Virus record (IMG/VR): IMGVR_UViG_3300032331_002067
Span: 36,002-100,001 of that record
Source of the DNA: a virus
Direction: 5' to 3' (one strand)
Length of the DNA stretch: 64,000 nt
Shown: positions 16,147 through 22,033 of the stretch, piece by piece
How the letters are laid out: each line of letters starts with the position of its first letter
Position numbering within the stretch: the first letter of the stretch is position 1
Translations under genes and position numbers: made by a program
Notes under the pieces: model-generated
The model's input: the letters and a program-made list of their open reading frames with translations, nothing else
Told to the model about the DNA's origin: nothing
Databases searched by the model: none

Positions 16147-16221
16147 ATGAGGATATTAATTCAATACGGACTCATAGGATTAGCTATGTTTCTAATTTAT
16201 ACATTTGTCAAAGGAGACTGA
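16147..16221 (+). CDS. Transmembrane micro-peptide, 24 aa
   Basis: Strong ribosome site (AAGGAGCTTTA) before the ATG; the site sits in the loop of AAAGCTggaaggAGCTTT, so it may be masked. The product is one hydrophobic helix (LIQYGLIGLAMFLIYTFV) with a charged end. Short, so moderate confidence. Confidence 0.45.
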   Translation: MRILIQYGLIGLAMFLIYTFVKGD

Positions 16222-16222
16222 C

Positions 16223-16462
16223 ATGAAGAAAAATCCAATGGTGAAGGTAAAACTAAGCCGATTAGATCTCGAAATCTTAGGCGAAGCCTTAGTTGAATCA
16301 GAGAGGGTTGTTCACATACTTGGTGATGAAGAATATATCGCTAGGTATAACCATATTGCCGATGTGATAGCTGACCGAATGGTAAATCTTTATAAAAAGA
16401 GAGAAAAAGCCAAAAAGCGTAGATTCCGGTATCAGAAAGTAAGGTTTGGACTATGGGGCTAG
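16223..16462 (+). CDS. Hypothetical small basic protein
   Basis: 79 residues from the ATG at 16223 with AAAGGAG 7-8 bases upstream. Helical, strongly basic C-terminus (KKREKAKKRRFRYQKVRF). Nucleic-acid binding is possible. Confidence 0.6.
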   Translation: MKKNPMVKVKLSRLDLEILGEALVESERVVHILGDEEYIARYNHIADVIADRMVNLYKKREKAKKRRFRYQKVRFGLWG

Positions 16463-16680
16463 TTATGGAATGGAAAATGACAAAAGACTACAAAATAGAT
16501 AGGGATGTATCAACATCAATTGAACAGATTGAGTTTGTACATAGCCTAATCCAAGAGCTAGAGAATAAAGGGGTCGAATTGCCGATGGGTGATTACAACC
16601 TTATTTATGACTATATTGAGGGGGCTAGAGATATCCTTATGGAATACGAAGAAACAATGGATTTCGAGGAGGAATCATGA
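16453..16680 (+). CDS. Hypothetical small protein
   Basis: 75 residues, overlapping the previous gene by 10 bases. Helical and acidic at the C-terminus. Unknown. Confidence 0.55.
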   Translation: MGLVMEWKMTKDYKIDRDVSTSIEQIEFVHSLIQELENKGVELPMGDYNLIYDYIEGARDILMEYEETMDFEEES

Positions 16681-16802
16681 CTTATTACGAATGTGAAGAA
16701 TGCAGCAGAACGCTGTCTATAGAAGAAATAAATTATGGGCACGATTGTGAGCCAAAAGAGGAAAGTGGAGTTATTTATGACCCAAGCAAAAGAAGCTATT
16801 AA
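16677..16802 (+). CDS. Mini zinc-finger-like protein, 41 aa
   Basis: ATGA overlap, GAGGAGG upstream. YECEECSRTLS then YGHDCEP gives CxxC...HxxC, a possible zinc finger. Confidence 0.5.
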   Translation: MTYYECEECSRTLSIEEINYGHDCEPKEESGVIYDPSKRSY

Positions 16803-16941
16803 TATGACCCATAGTCATTATTGGAAATGTACGGATATTCCGGGCTATTTCTTATGTGAATGTGGGGCTATGTCCAGACACAATAGAGAAACCGGATCAA
16901 AAGAGATTTGGAGCCTTGAATCGGAAGGTGGCGAAATATGA
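16777..16941 (+). CDS. Hypothetical small Cys/His protein
   Basis: 54 residues from ATG at 16777 with GTGGAG six bases upstream; an alternative ATG at 16804 lies just after the previous stop. Contains HSHYWKC and FLCECGAMSRH, a possible metal site. Confidence 0.5.
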   Translation: MTQAKEAINMTHSHYWKCTDIPGYFLCECGAMSRHNRETGSKEIWSLESEGGEI

Positions 16942-17105
16942 TACTAATAGACTTTCTATGTCTTATCCTGCTATATACGATTCACCGTTTGGTAGCCCAA
17001 AAGCCAAATGATGCCTTTGGGAATATGATGTTCTTAATCCTTGCGGGGTTCGGGTTCCTATTCTTATTCCTAGATGTAATTGAAAAGATAAAGGGATTGT
17101 TCTGA
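16938..17105 (+). CDS. Small membrane protein, two helices
   Basis: 55 residues, ATGA overlap. Hydrophobic segments at residues 1-14 and 30-47 separated by a polar loop (HRLVAQKPNDAFG). Possible membrane modulator. Confidence 0.55.
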   Translation: MILIDFLCLILLYTIHRLVAQKPNDAFGNMMFLILAGFGFLFLFLDVIEKIKGLF

Positions 17106-17106
17106 G

Positions 17107-17295
17107 ATGATAAAGAAGAAGATTGATCCAAGTGATCGGCGGGAATATTTCTATGGAGAAAGTGTACATGAATATATCGGGGTTCTTGTAGAGATGATTC
17201 TAAAGATAGAAGAGTCTAAAGAGATAGGGAATCTAGATAAGGATCGTATAAGAGTTCTATTAACTGATTCTATTTCTATTCTGAACGAGTATTAA
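17107..17295 (+). CDS. Hypothetical small protein
   Basis: 62 residues, charged and helical. Last gene of the early plus-strand array, followed by about 950 bases of non-coding DNA. Confidence 0.55.
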   Translation: MIKKKIDPSDRREYFYGESVHEYIGVLVEMILKIEESKEIGNLDKDRIRVLLTDSISILNEY

Positions 17296-17317
17296 CACAC
17301 AGGTATATACACATATC

Positions 17318-17591
17318 TGTGGATTACATTGTGGATAAGCTACCCGTATAGATACCGTATAGTAGCAATCATGTAGTAAGCGCTCAACATGGCGCAAATA
17401 TATACTAATTAGTAGTTAGTAACATAGCAATTAAAAGCCTTAGAGGTAAGTTAAATCTTATCTTTAGGGCTTTTTTTTGTGCCTAAAATCAGCATAAAGT
17501 AAAGAATAATCGATAAAAAACGATCAAAACATAGCAAAAACATACTATTTTGTATCAAAACATCGAACATTTGTTCGTATGTTGTGGATAA
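17318..17591. other. Candidate replication origin with DnaA-box-like nonamers
   Basis: TGTGGATTA at 17318-17326, TGTGGATAA at 17330-17338 and TGTGGATAA at 17583-17591; the last two equal the classic TTATCCACA box on the minus strand. They lie in an AT-rich, ORF-free stretch at the switch between plus-strand and minus-strand genes. DnaA dependence is inference. Confidence 0.45.
17433..17478 (+). terminator. Strong terminator ending the early array
   Basis: An 18-pair stem, AAAAGCCTTAGAGGTAAG against CTTATCTTTAGGGCTTTT (three G-T pairs), loop TTAAAT, followed by eight T. Confidence 0.9.
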
Positions 17592-17747
17592 CTTCGGATA
17601 TGTACTAAAATTAAAGGTAAAGTTAAAGAAAAACAGCCTACATTAGAGAGCTGAATGCGTATTCGCCGGCTTTGTTCTATCTATAGCTATCTCTATCCCT
17701 ATATATAAGCTAGAAGACTATCTAACCCGGAACTTTGCGGGAAAGCT

Positions 17748-18206
17748 CATAATTTGAGAATGTATAAGTGCCCCTTACCCTATATATATCCCTAGCTATA
17801 AAGTAAATAAGAATATTTGAAGGTATTTACCCCGATAGTTAATGTATTAGAGAATGAGGTAGAGAATGTGATAGTAGATATCCCAAATGCCGGCGATAAT
17901 AATGTGAAAGTTACGGGCTTGTAATTTGAGTCATATATTCACCTATATATGTACAGATATACCTAGGGGAATAGATAAACCAATAGCCCCGTCTTATTCC
18001 TCAGACCCCATAATTTGAAAGGGATACTGATCCCTTACCCTTATCTTAAATTGAAATAGAAATTTAAACTTAATAAAAGAAAGATTCATCATGATTAGTA
18101 AATTCATTAAATTAATGAGAAAATTAAAGTTAAATTTAATTGGTGTCCAAAACGCTGAAGCGTTTATGGTACCCCAACCATAATTTGAAAGTTAAGGTGG
18201 TCCCTT
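17748..18206. repeat. Direct repeats CATAATTTGA-N13/14-CCCTTACC
   Basis: Clear copies start at 17748, 18009 and 18179, with a degenerate one at 17930 (GTAATTTGA) and another around 18834 (CATGATTTGA...TCCTTACC). Each follows a small GC-rich hairpin. There is no ORF in this stretch. They may be origin iterons, promoters or regulator sites. Confidence 0.55.
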
Positions 18207-18267
18207 ACCGTATAGGTATCGTTTGGAGAATGTATTAAATTAATAAGAAAGATAAAGGTAAACGAAA

Positions 18268-18304
18268 CTGGTGTTCAAGTGCTTTAGCACGCCCAGAACA
18301 CCAG
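18268..18304. repeat. Nested hairpin, copy 1
   Basis: Outer stem CTGGTGTTC/GAACACCAG (9 bp) and inner stem GTGCT/AGCAC. First of eight such elements; identical layout to the one at 18927 with compensatory changes. Confidence 0.65.
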
Positions 18305-18315
18305 CGATTTTGGGC

Positions 18316-18342
18316 AAAAAAAAACCACGCCTTTCGGCGTGG
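18316..18342 (-). terminator. Terminator of cassette A
   Basis: On the minus strand CCACGCC-GAAA-GGCGTGG followed by nine T. It lies 37 bases after the cassette A stop codon. Confidence 0.9.
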
Positions 18343-18378
18343 AAAAAACTTTCGTTTATTTTTTCGGTTTCACTTTCG

Positions 18379-18729
18379 CTAAGCGTTCGCCTTGCGAGAG
18401 ATAACCATTCTGCCATCGTCAAGCCAGTTGATTTGGATTGCAATCCCCAACTTTTCCGAAACACTTTCGGCACGATTTCGGTATTTCATCTTTTCGGCTT
18501 GAATCTTCGTTGAATCTTGGTTGAGATTCACCGTTGCTTCAGACCAAACGAATGCGTCACCGATTTCGTTGGGGTCTAATGACAGAATGTCTGTCGCCAA
18601 TACAGGGTTTTCGTATGGGGGTTTCCCACGCTTGACCAACTTGGATTGGATTTCGGAAAGGTTTACCTTTTGGTTTGCCTTTTTGGGTTTGTCGCCTGCG
18701 TTATCGCTCGGCATGGTTGTTGTAGCCAC
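18379..18729 (-). CDS. Cassette A protein, KRGKPPY family
   Basis: 116 residues from GTG at 18729, six bases after a TATTAT -10, matching the leaderless start of cassette B. An ATG at 18714 (111 aa) is the alternative; the longer frame to 18909 runs through the promoter and is rejected. The core LVKRGKPPYENPVLATDILSLDP then WSEATVNL then EKMKYRNRA...VSEKLG is nearly identical to cassette B, and the KRGxPP and MKYRNR blocks recur in cassette C. Basic, small and soluble; nucleic-acid binding is a guess. Confidence 0.8.
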   Translation of the reverse strand: MATTTMPSDNAGDKPKKANQKVNLSEIQSKLVKRGKPPYENPVLATDILSLDPNEIGDAFVWSEATVNLNQDSTKIQAEKMKYRNRAESVSEKLGIAIQINWLDDGRMVISRKANA

Positions 18730-18735
18730 ATCTAC

Positions 18736-18768
18736 ATAATACGAATGGGCTTGGGTTATGTATTCAAT
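18736..18768 (-). promoter_or_regulatory. Cassette A promoter
   Basis: ATTGAAT - 20 bases - TATTAT, then 6 bases to the GTG. Same geometry as five other promoters in this array. Confidence 0.65.
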
Positions 18769-18794
18769 AATCGTAAATAATAGACCCAGAACGG

Positions 18795-18832
18795 CGGGCG
18801 CACGAAGTTCGCTGAAGCTCTCCGCACGCCCG
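18795..18832. repeat. Nested hairpin, copy 2
   Basis: Outer stem CGGGCG/CGCCCG with an internal partly paired arm. It sits upstream of the cassette A promoter and is immediately followed by CATGATTTGA. Confidence 0.55.
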
Positions 18833-18926
18833 TCATGATTTGAATGGTAATTTGAATCCTTACGGAGATCCTTACCATGATTTGAAAATGTGAATGAAAT
18901 TTTACTCATAGCTACACCGGTAGAAG

Positions 18927-18963
18927 CTGGCGTTCAAGTGCTTTAGCACGACCCGAACGCCAG
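18927..18963. repeat. Nested hairpin, copy 3
   Basis: CTGGCGTTC/GAACGCCAG with inner GTGCT/AGCAC. Differs from copy 1 by a T-A to C-G change on both sides of the stem. Confidence 0.65.
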
Positions 18964-18974
18964 CGATTTTGGGC

Positions 18975-19001
18975 AAAAAAAAACTCGCCCCGAGGGGCGA
19001 G
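18975..19001 (-). terminator. Terminator of cassette B
   Basis: Minus strand CTCGCCCC-TC-GGGGCGAG followed by nine T, 31 bases after the gene end. Confidence 0.9.
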
Positions 19002-19032
19002 CCAAAAAAACTTTTTTTGTGTGGGGGGGATG

Positions 19033-19365
19033 TTACTGAGGAGTACCGAGGGAGATAATCATTTTTCCGTCATCCTGCCAGTTGATAGCGATGGTTACGC
19101 CACACTTCTCAGCAACGCTGAGGGCACGATTACGGTACTTCATTTTCTCTGCTTGTACCTTGTCCTGTGGTGCTGTGAGGTTCACAGTCGCTTCCGACCA
19201 GTAGAAGGCATCGCCCTCAACTGTTGGGTCAAGACTGAGAATGTCAGTAGCGAGCACTGGGTTCTCATAGGGGGGCTTGCCTCGCTTCACCAAGTTAGCC
19301 TTGATGCTGTTGAGGTTCACCTTTTTGTTTGGTTCCGCTTTGCGGTCACCTGTGTTATTTGCCAC
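19033..19365 (-). CDS. Cassette B protein, KRGKPPY family
   Basis: 110 residues from GTG at 19365, exactly six bases after TATAGT, so the message should be essentially leaderless. LVKRGKPPYENPVLATDILSLDPTVEGDAFYWSEATVNL is shared almost word for word with cassette A. Function unknown; the conservation of a compact basic core suggests a shared target for the three paralogues. Confidence 0.85.
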   Translation of the reverse strand: MANNTGDRKAEPNKKVNLNSIKANLVKRGKPPYENPVLATDILSLDPTVEGDAFYWSEATVNLTAPQDKVQAEKMKYRNRALSVAEKCGVTIAINWQDDGKMIISLGTPQ

Positions 19366-19371
19366 GAGATA

Positions 19372-19404
19372 ACTATACCTATGGGGTTCACCTGTGTATC
19401 CAAT
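19372..19404 (-). promoter_or_regulatory. Cassette B promoter
   Basis: ATTGGAT - 20 bases - TATAGT - 6 bases - GTG. Confidence 0.65.
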
Positions 19405-19441
19405 ACCTACTAAATACTCTCATAGATTAGACCCAAACTGG

Positions 19442-19479
19442 CTGGTGCTTAAAAGAGCTGAAGCTCTTCCGCACACCAG
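19442..19479. repeat. Nested hairpin, copy 4
   Basis: Outer CTGGTG/CACCAG, inner AAGAGCT/AGCTCTT with a two-base loop. Upstream of the cassette B promoter. Confidence 0.65.
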
Positions 19480-19498
19480 ACCATCTTGTGTATAGAGA

Positions 19499-19551
19499 GA
19501 GCGCATACTCAATCTCTCTGACTGTCCGTCTGGGTCGGCTTGGCGTTAGGC
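19499..19551 (+). promoter_or_regulatory. Bipartite conserved element, copy 3
   Basis: GAGCGCATACTCAA, 29 bases, GGCGTTAGGC. Flanking AGAGAG/CTCTCT extends the hairpin. No gene follows on the plus strand; the terminator of cassette C begins directly after it. Confidence 0.5.
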
Positions 19552-19553
19552 AC

Positions 19554-19588
19554 AAAAAAAGGGAGAGAGCCGAAGCCCTCTCCCTTTT
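19554..19588 (-). terminator. Terminator of cassette C (possibly bidirectional)
   Basis: Minus strand AAAGGGAGAGGGC-TTCG-GCTCTCTCCCTTT followed by T7; the plus strand also ends in TTTT. Confidence 0.9.
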
Positions 19589-19607
19589 CGTCAGCCCGCA
19601 AGTGATT

Positions 19608-19880
19608 CTAGCGGTTTGCTTTGCTTACTACTGGACTTGACTTTGCGCCGACTGTCCATGAGATGGACACGGGCTTACCAAGCCTCATAGAGATGGTATG
19701 TATGCGGTTGCGATACTTCATCTTTTGAGTGTGATTGCTCTGAGTGACACGAATATCACTCAAGACAATCTCATCAGTTGTCTTTTTGAGAAGGCGTAGA
19801 GCCTGCTCAATGTTTGCGTCAGAGAATGGGGGTCGCCCACGCTTGACGATTGTTGCTGTACCTTTAGGCTGAACTTTCAT
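19608..19880 (-). CDS. Cassette C protein, divergent KRGxPP family
   Basis: 90 residues from ATG at 19880 behind AGTAGGAATC. VKRGRPPFSDANIEQALRLL and QKMKYRNRIHTISMRLG match cassettes A and B, but the middle is shorter and diverged. The frame is open further upstream with VNLNPTK like its paralogues. The leaderless ATG at 19924 instead opens a five-codon ORF in another frame, so either the 5' end carries a frameshift or the gene switched to a Shine-Dalgarno start. Confidence 0.75.
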   Translation of the reverse strand: MKVQPKGTATIVKRGRPPFSDANIEQALRLLKKTTDEIVLSDIRVTQSNHTQKMKYRNRIHTISMRLGKPVSISWTVGAKSSPVVSKANR

Positions 19881-19929
19881 GATTCCTACTTTCGTTGGGT
19901 TTAGGTTCACCGTTGGGCTGACATCTATA

Positions 19930-19962
19930 ACTATACCTATGGGTTGAATATATGTATTCAAT
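19930..19962 (-). promoter_or_regulatory. Cassette C promoter
   Basis: ATTGAAT - 20 bases - TATAGT, then five bases to an ATG that opens a five-codon ORF (MSAQR). TTGAATA/TATTCAA also forms a palindrome here. Confidence 0.65.
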
Positions 19963-19987
19963 ATGAGAATATATAGACCCTAGATTC

Positions 19988-20027
19988 GCTGGCGTTTAAG
20001 AAGTCTGAAGCCCTCTCGCACACCAGC
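19988..20027. repeat. Nested hairpin, copy 5
   Basis: Outer GCTGGCG/CACCAGC with one mismatch; inner arm only partly paired. Confidence 0.5.
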
Positions 20028-20042
20028 TCGCTTAGGTAGGAA

Positions 20043-20098
20043 GAGAATGTGTACTCAATTCCAATGGATCGCCTGTCCGGGTCGGAGTGGTGTTAGAC
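20043..20098 (+). promoter_or_regulatory. Bipartite conserved element, copy 4
   Basis: Degenerate copy GAGAATGTGTACTCAA, 30 bases, GGTGTTAGAC, with GGAA/TTCC extending the stem. Confidence 0.45.
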
Positions 20099-20133
20099 AA
20101 AAAAAAGAGGGGGTCTTGCGACCCCCCCTCTTT
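20099..20133 (-). terminator. Terminator of cassette D
   Basis: Minus strand AGAGGGGGGGTC-GCAA-GACCCCCTCT followed by eight T. Confidence 0.88.
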
Positions 20134-20146
20134 CGGAGTGTGTGAC

Positions 20147-20563
20147 CTAGGCGAAGGCTAGGAACTCAACGATTGCCTGTGAGTAAAGGTGACCCTCCAC
20201 TTGCATATTCTCACCCAACAATGCCTCAACCGCTTTCACGGCTGGTAGCAATGTTTCCTGAATGGTGAACAATGTCTCGTAGTAGGTAGCCTTCGTGACT
20301 GTCTCGCTATCGTCACGGGTCACTGTTCTAATGACTGTCTGAGTAGCGTCTAGGAGTGTCTCACCCGTTGAGCGGGCTTGTTCTAGGAAGAACATATGAG
20401 TATCTCCTGACATATGGTCAGACTGAATCATGACCTTTATAAATGCCTTAGTGAATATCTCCACGAAGGTGTTGAGTGTGCTTGCGAACACATTCAGACT
20501 AAGTATCTGAAGTGGCTCGCAGGGTTCAAGTAGTGGTTCCAATGTTACCTTTCCGCAGTTCAT
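20147..20563 (-). CDS. Cassette D protein, helical
   Basis: 138 residues from ATG at 20563. That ATG overlaps the TGA of a leaderless six-codon ORF (MEAVNK) which starts at 20580, six bases after TAATAT, so coupled translation is likely; GTG at 20584 is an alternative. The product is long, helical and acidic (TLNTFVEIFTKAFIKVMIQ...). Unrelated to cassettes A-C. Function unknown. Confidence 0.7.
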   Translation of the reverse strand: MNCGKVTLEPLLEPCEPLQILSLNVFASTLNTFVEIFTKAFIKVMIQSDHMSGDTHMFFLEQARSTGETLLDATQTVIRTVTRDDSETVTKATYYETLFTIQETLLPAVKAVEALLGENMQVEGHLYSQAIVEFLAFA

Positions 20564-20586
20564 TTGTTCACTGCTTCCATACACCT

Positions 20587-20619
20587 ATATTACTATCGGG
20601 TTTAGAATATGTATTCAAT
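20587..20619 (-). promoter_or_regulatory. Cassette D promoter
   Basis: ATTGAAT - 20 bases - TAATAT - 6 bases - ATG of the leader mini-ORF. Confidence 0.6.
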
Positions 20620-20646
20620 ATCGGGATATACCTAGACCCACATTGG

Positions 20647-20684
20647 TTGGTGCTAAAGGAAGCTTAAGCCTCCTCGCACACCAA
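20647..20684. repeat. Nested hairpin, copy 6
   Basis: Outer TTGGTG/CACCAA, a double change from CTGGTG/CACCAG that keeps pairing; inner GCTTAAGC palindrome. Confidence 0.65.
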
Positions 20685-20718
20685 ACGAACATCGGTACGG
20701 GAAGACGATCAGTGTAGA

Positions 20719-20774
20719 GAGAACGCATACTCAACTCTATAGACTGTCCGTACCGAATGGATTGGAGTAGAGAC
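20719..20774 (+). promoter_or_regulatory. Bipartite conserved element, copy 5
   Basis: GAGAACGCATACTCAA, 29 bases, GGAGTAGAGAC, with TAGAG/CTCTA around the loop. Confidence 0.45.
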
Positions 20775-20806
20775 AAAAAAAAGAACCGTACTGGCTGTAC
20801 GGTTCT
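20775..20806 (-). terminator. Terminator of cassette E/F
   Basis: Minus strand AGAACCGTAC-AGCCA-GTACGGTTCT followed by a T run. Confidence 0.9.
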
Positions 20807-20819
20807 CTTTCTTGGGGGT

Positions 20820-21032
20820 CTAATCGTTTGGTCGGTATGTCTCGTACCCATAGGGGTCGTAGATAGTGGTCGTGGTCTCGCAAGGGTAGTGAAACTCTTG
20901 GCAGTCGGGGATACCCTTTCCCCCCCTCTCACCGATAATGAAGCAGGCGATAAGTATCGCATACGCAAGGCTCACCCAAAAGATGAACCTCACGAATGAG
21001 CGAATACGGTAGTAGGTAGGTGAGTGCCCCAT
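20820..21032 (-). CDS. Cassette E membrane protein
   Basis: 70 residues from ATG at 21032, which overlaps the cassette F stop (TAATG), so it is coupled to F; a longer in-frame start at 21074 lies inside F and is rejected. One transmembrane helix at about 15-35 (FIFWVSLAYAILIACFIIG), then a Cys-containing polar tail. Confidence 0.7.
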   Translation of the reverse strand: MGHSPTYYRIRSFVRFIFWVSLAYAILIACFIIGERGGKGIPDCQEFHYPCETTTTIYDPYGYETYRPND

Positions 21033-21295
21033 TACAAGCACCTCGGGCACTTGCAGGGGGCAGGCTCGCAACACTCAGTAGCGTTGGTCAGTATCTCAAA
21101 CTTACGCAACCCTTTGAGGATTGCGGGGTTGAGGTAAAGGTTCTCTGTCCAACCTTCGTACTGAGCCTCACACATTGCCTTGCAAGCCTCATAGATAGAG
21201 AACTCATTAGGGTGAGTTCGTAGTGTCCAATACATGTCCCAGTTCTTAGGGAACTGGGTTGCCTCTGCGATAGCAGTCAGCGGGTTTATTCCCAT
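21032..21295 (-). CDS. Cassette F protein with C-terminal Cys cluster
   Basis: 87 residues from ATG at 21295, exactly six bases after TATAGT; GTG at 21301 is the alternative. The C-terminus CCEPAPCKCPRCL packs five Cys and probably binds metal. Paired with the membrane protein E, it could act at the membrane. No family recognised. Confidence 0.75.
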   Translation of the reverse strand: MGINPLTAIAEATQFPKNWDMYWTLRTHPNEFSIYEACKAMCEAQYEGWTENLYLNPAILKGLRKFEILTNATECCEPAPCKCPRCL

Positions 21296-21301
21296 ACACA
21301 C

Positions 21302-21334
21302 ACTATACCTATGAGGTTAGAATGTGTATACAAA
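21302..21334 (-). promoter_or_regulatory. Cassette F promoter
   Basis: TTTGTAT - 20 bases - TATAGT - 6 bases - ATG. Confidence 0.6.
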
Positions 21335-21359
21335 ATGAGAGAATACCTACCCCCTTACA

Positions 21360-21401
21360 CGCTGGTGTTTAAGAAGGCTTAAGCCTTCCCGCACTCCAGC
21401 G
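21360..21401. repeat. Nested hairpin, copy 7
   Basis: Outer CGCTGG/CCAGCG; inner GAAGGCTTAAGCCTTC is a perfect 16-base palindrome. Confidence 0.65.
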
Positions 21402-21445
21402 ATTCTAGATCTATCACCGTTCCCCTGAGAGGTCGTGTATAGAGA

Positions 21446-21498
21446 GAGCGCATACTCAACCCTATGGGCTGTCCGCCTCGGTAGGAATGGTGTTAGGC
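21446..21498 (+). promoter_or_regulatory. Bipartite conserved element, copy 6
   Basis: GAGCGCATACTCAA, 29 bases, GGTGTTAGGC, directly followed by the cassette G terminator. Confidence 0.5.
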
Positions 21499-21530
21499 AA
21501 AAAAAAGAGCCAGCCCGAAGGCTGGCTCTC
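21499..21530 (-). terminator. Terminator of cassette G
   Basis: Minus strand AGAGCCAGCC-TTCG-GGCTGGCTCT followed by a T run. Confidence 0.9.
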
Positions 21531-21554
21531 TCTCTTGGGGGATTGTTGGGGGTC

Positions 21555-21887
21555 TTAGTAGTTGCGACCATTCGCATCGGTTACCTTGTAGCCCGACTTG
21601 ACGAGCAAGGCAATGGCTAGGTCGGCATCGCTTGATACTCGCTCACGAATAGGTGACTTTACCTCGTAGCCTGCCATGAGTAATTCGTTCATTGCGCTTT
21701 CTACGATAGCCTCACGAGCCTTTATGTGGAGTTTGCTTGCTGTCTTGACCATGTAGGCGAGTTGGTCGTCAAACATTTTGGCGTATGCTACGGAGAACTT
21801 TACGCCCTCGCTTGCGACTTCCATGTTGCGTAGTTGAACGCAAGCCTCCTTGAAGGCTTCTTGTATAAGGTTAGTATCGTGTGACAT
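21555..21887 (-). CDS. Cassette G protein, helical
   Basis: 110 residues from ATG at 21887 with GAAAGGAATCC before it. This is the one cassette with a clear Shine-Dalgarno leader of about 50 bases. The leader also holds an out-of-frame leaderless ATG beginning ATGGAAGCA, like cassette D. Product is all-helical with a C-terminal DADLAIALLVKSGYKVTDANG repeat-like unit resembling AGYEVKSP. Function unknown. Confidence 0.75.
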   Translation of the reverse strand: MSHDTNLIQEAFKEACVQLRNMEVASEGVKFSVAYAKMFDDQLAYMVKTASKLHIKAREAIVESAMNELLMAGYEVKSPIRERVSSDADLAIALLVKSGYKVTDANGRNY

Positions 21888-21937
21888 GGATTCCTTTCTC
21901 GCCCGTCAGTTGTTCGGGGCGTTGCTTCCATGTCATA

Positions 21938-21970
21938 ACTATACCTATGGGCTGAAAATGTGTATTCAAT
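21938..21970 (-). promoter_or_regulatory. Cassette G promoter
   Basis: ATTGAAT - 20 bases - TATAGT - 6 bases - ATG of an out-of-frame mini-ORF. Confidence 0.65.
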
Positions 21971-21996
21971 CTAGGGAATAAACAAACCCCTACCCT

Positions 21997-22033
21997 GCGG
22001 GCGTAAAGCGAAGCTGAAGCTTAGCACGCCCGC
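21997..22033. repeat. Nested hairpin, copy 8
   Basis: Outer GCGGGCG/CGCCCGC; inner AAGCT/AGCTT. Upstream boundary of the cassette array. Confidence 0.6.

Noticed and set aside
18714-18909. N-terminal extension of the cassette A frame (176 aa version)
   Set aside because: It reads back through the promoter-like ATTGAAT/TATTAT region and upstream hairpin; cassette B lacks any equivalent.
20757-20999. Plus-strand ORFs across the cassette region
   Set aside because: They cross terminators, promoters and hairpins and lie opposite conserved minus-strand genes; shadow frames.
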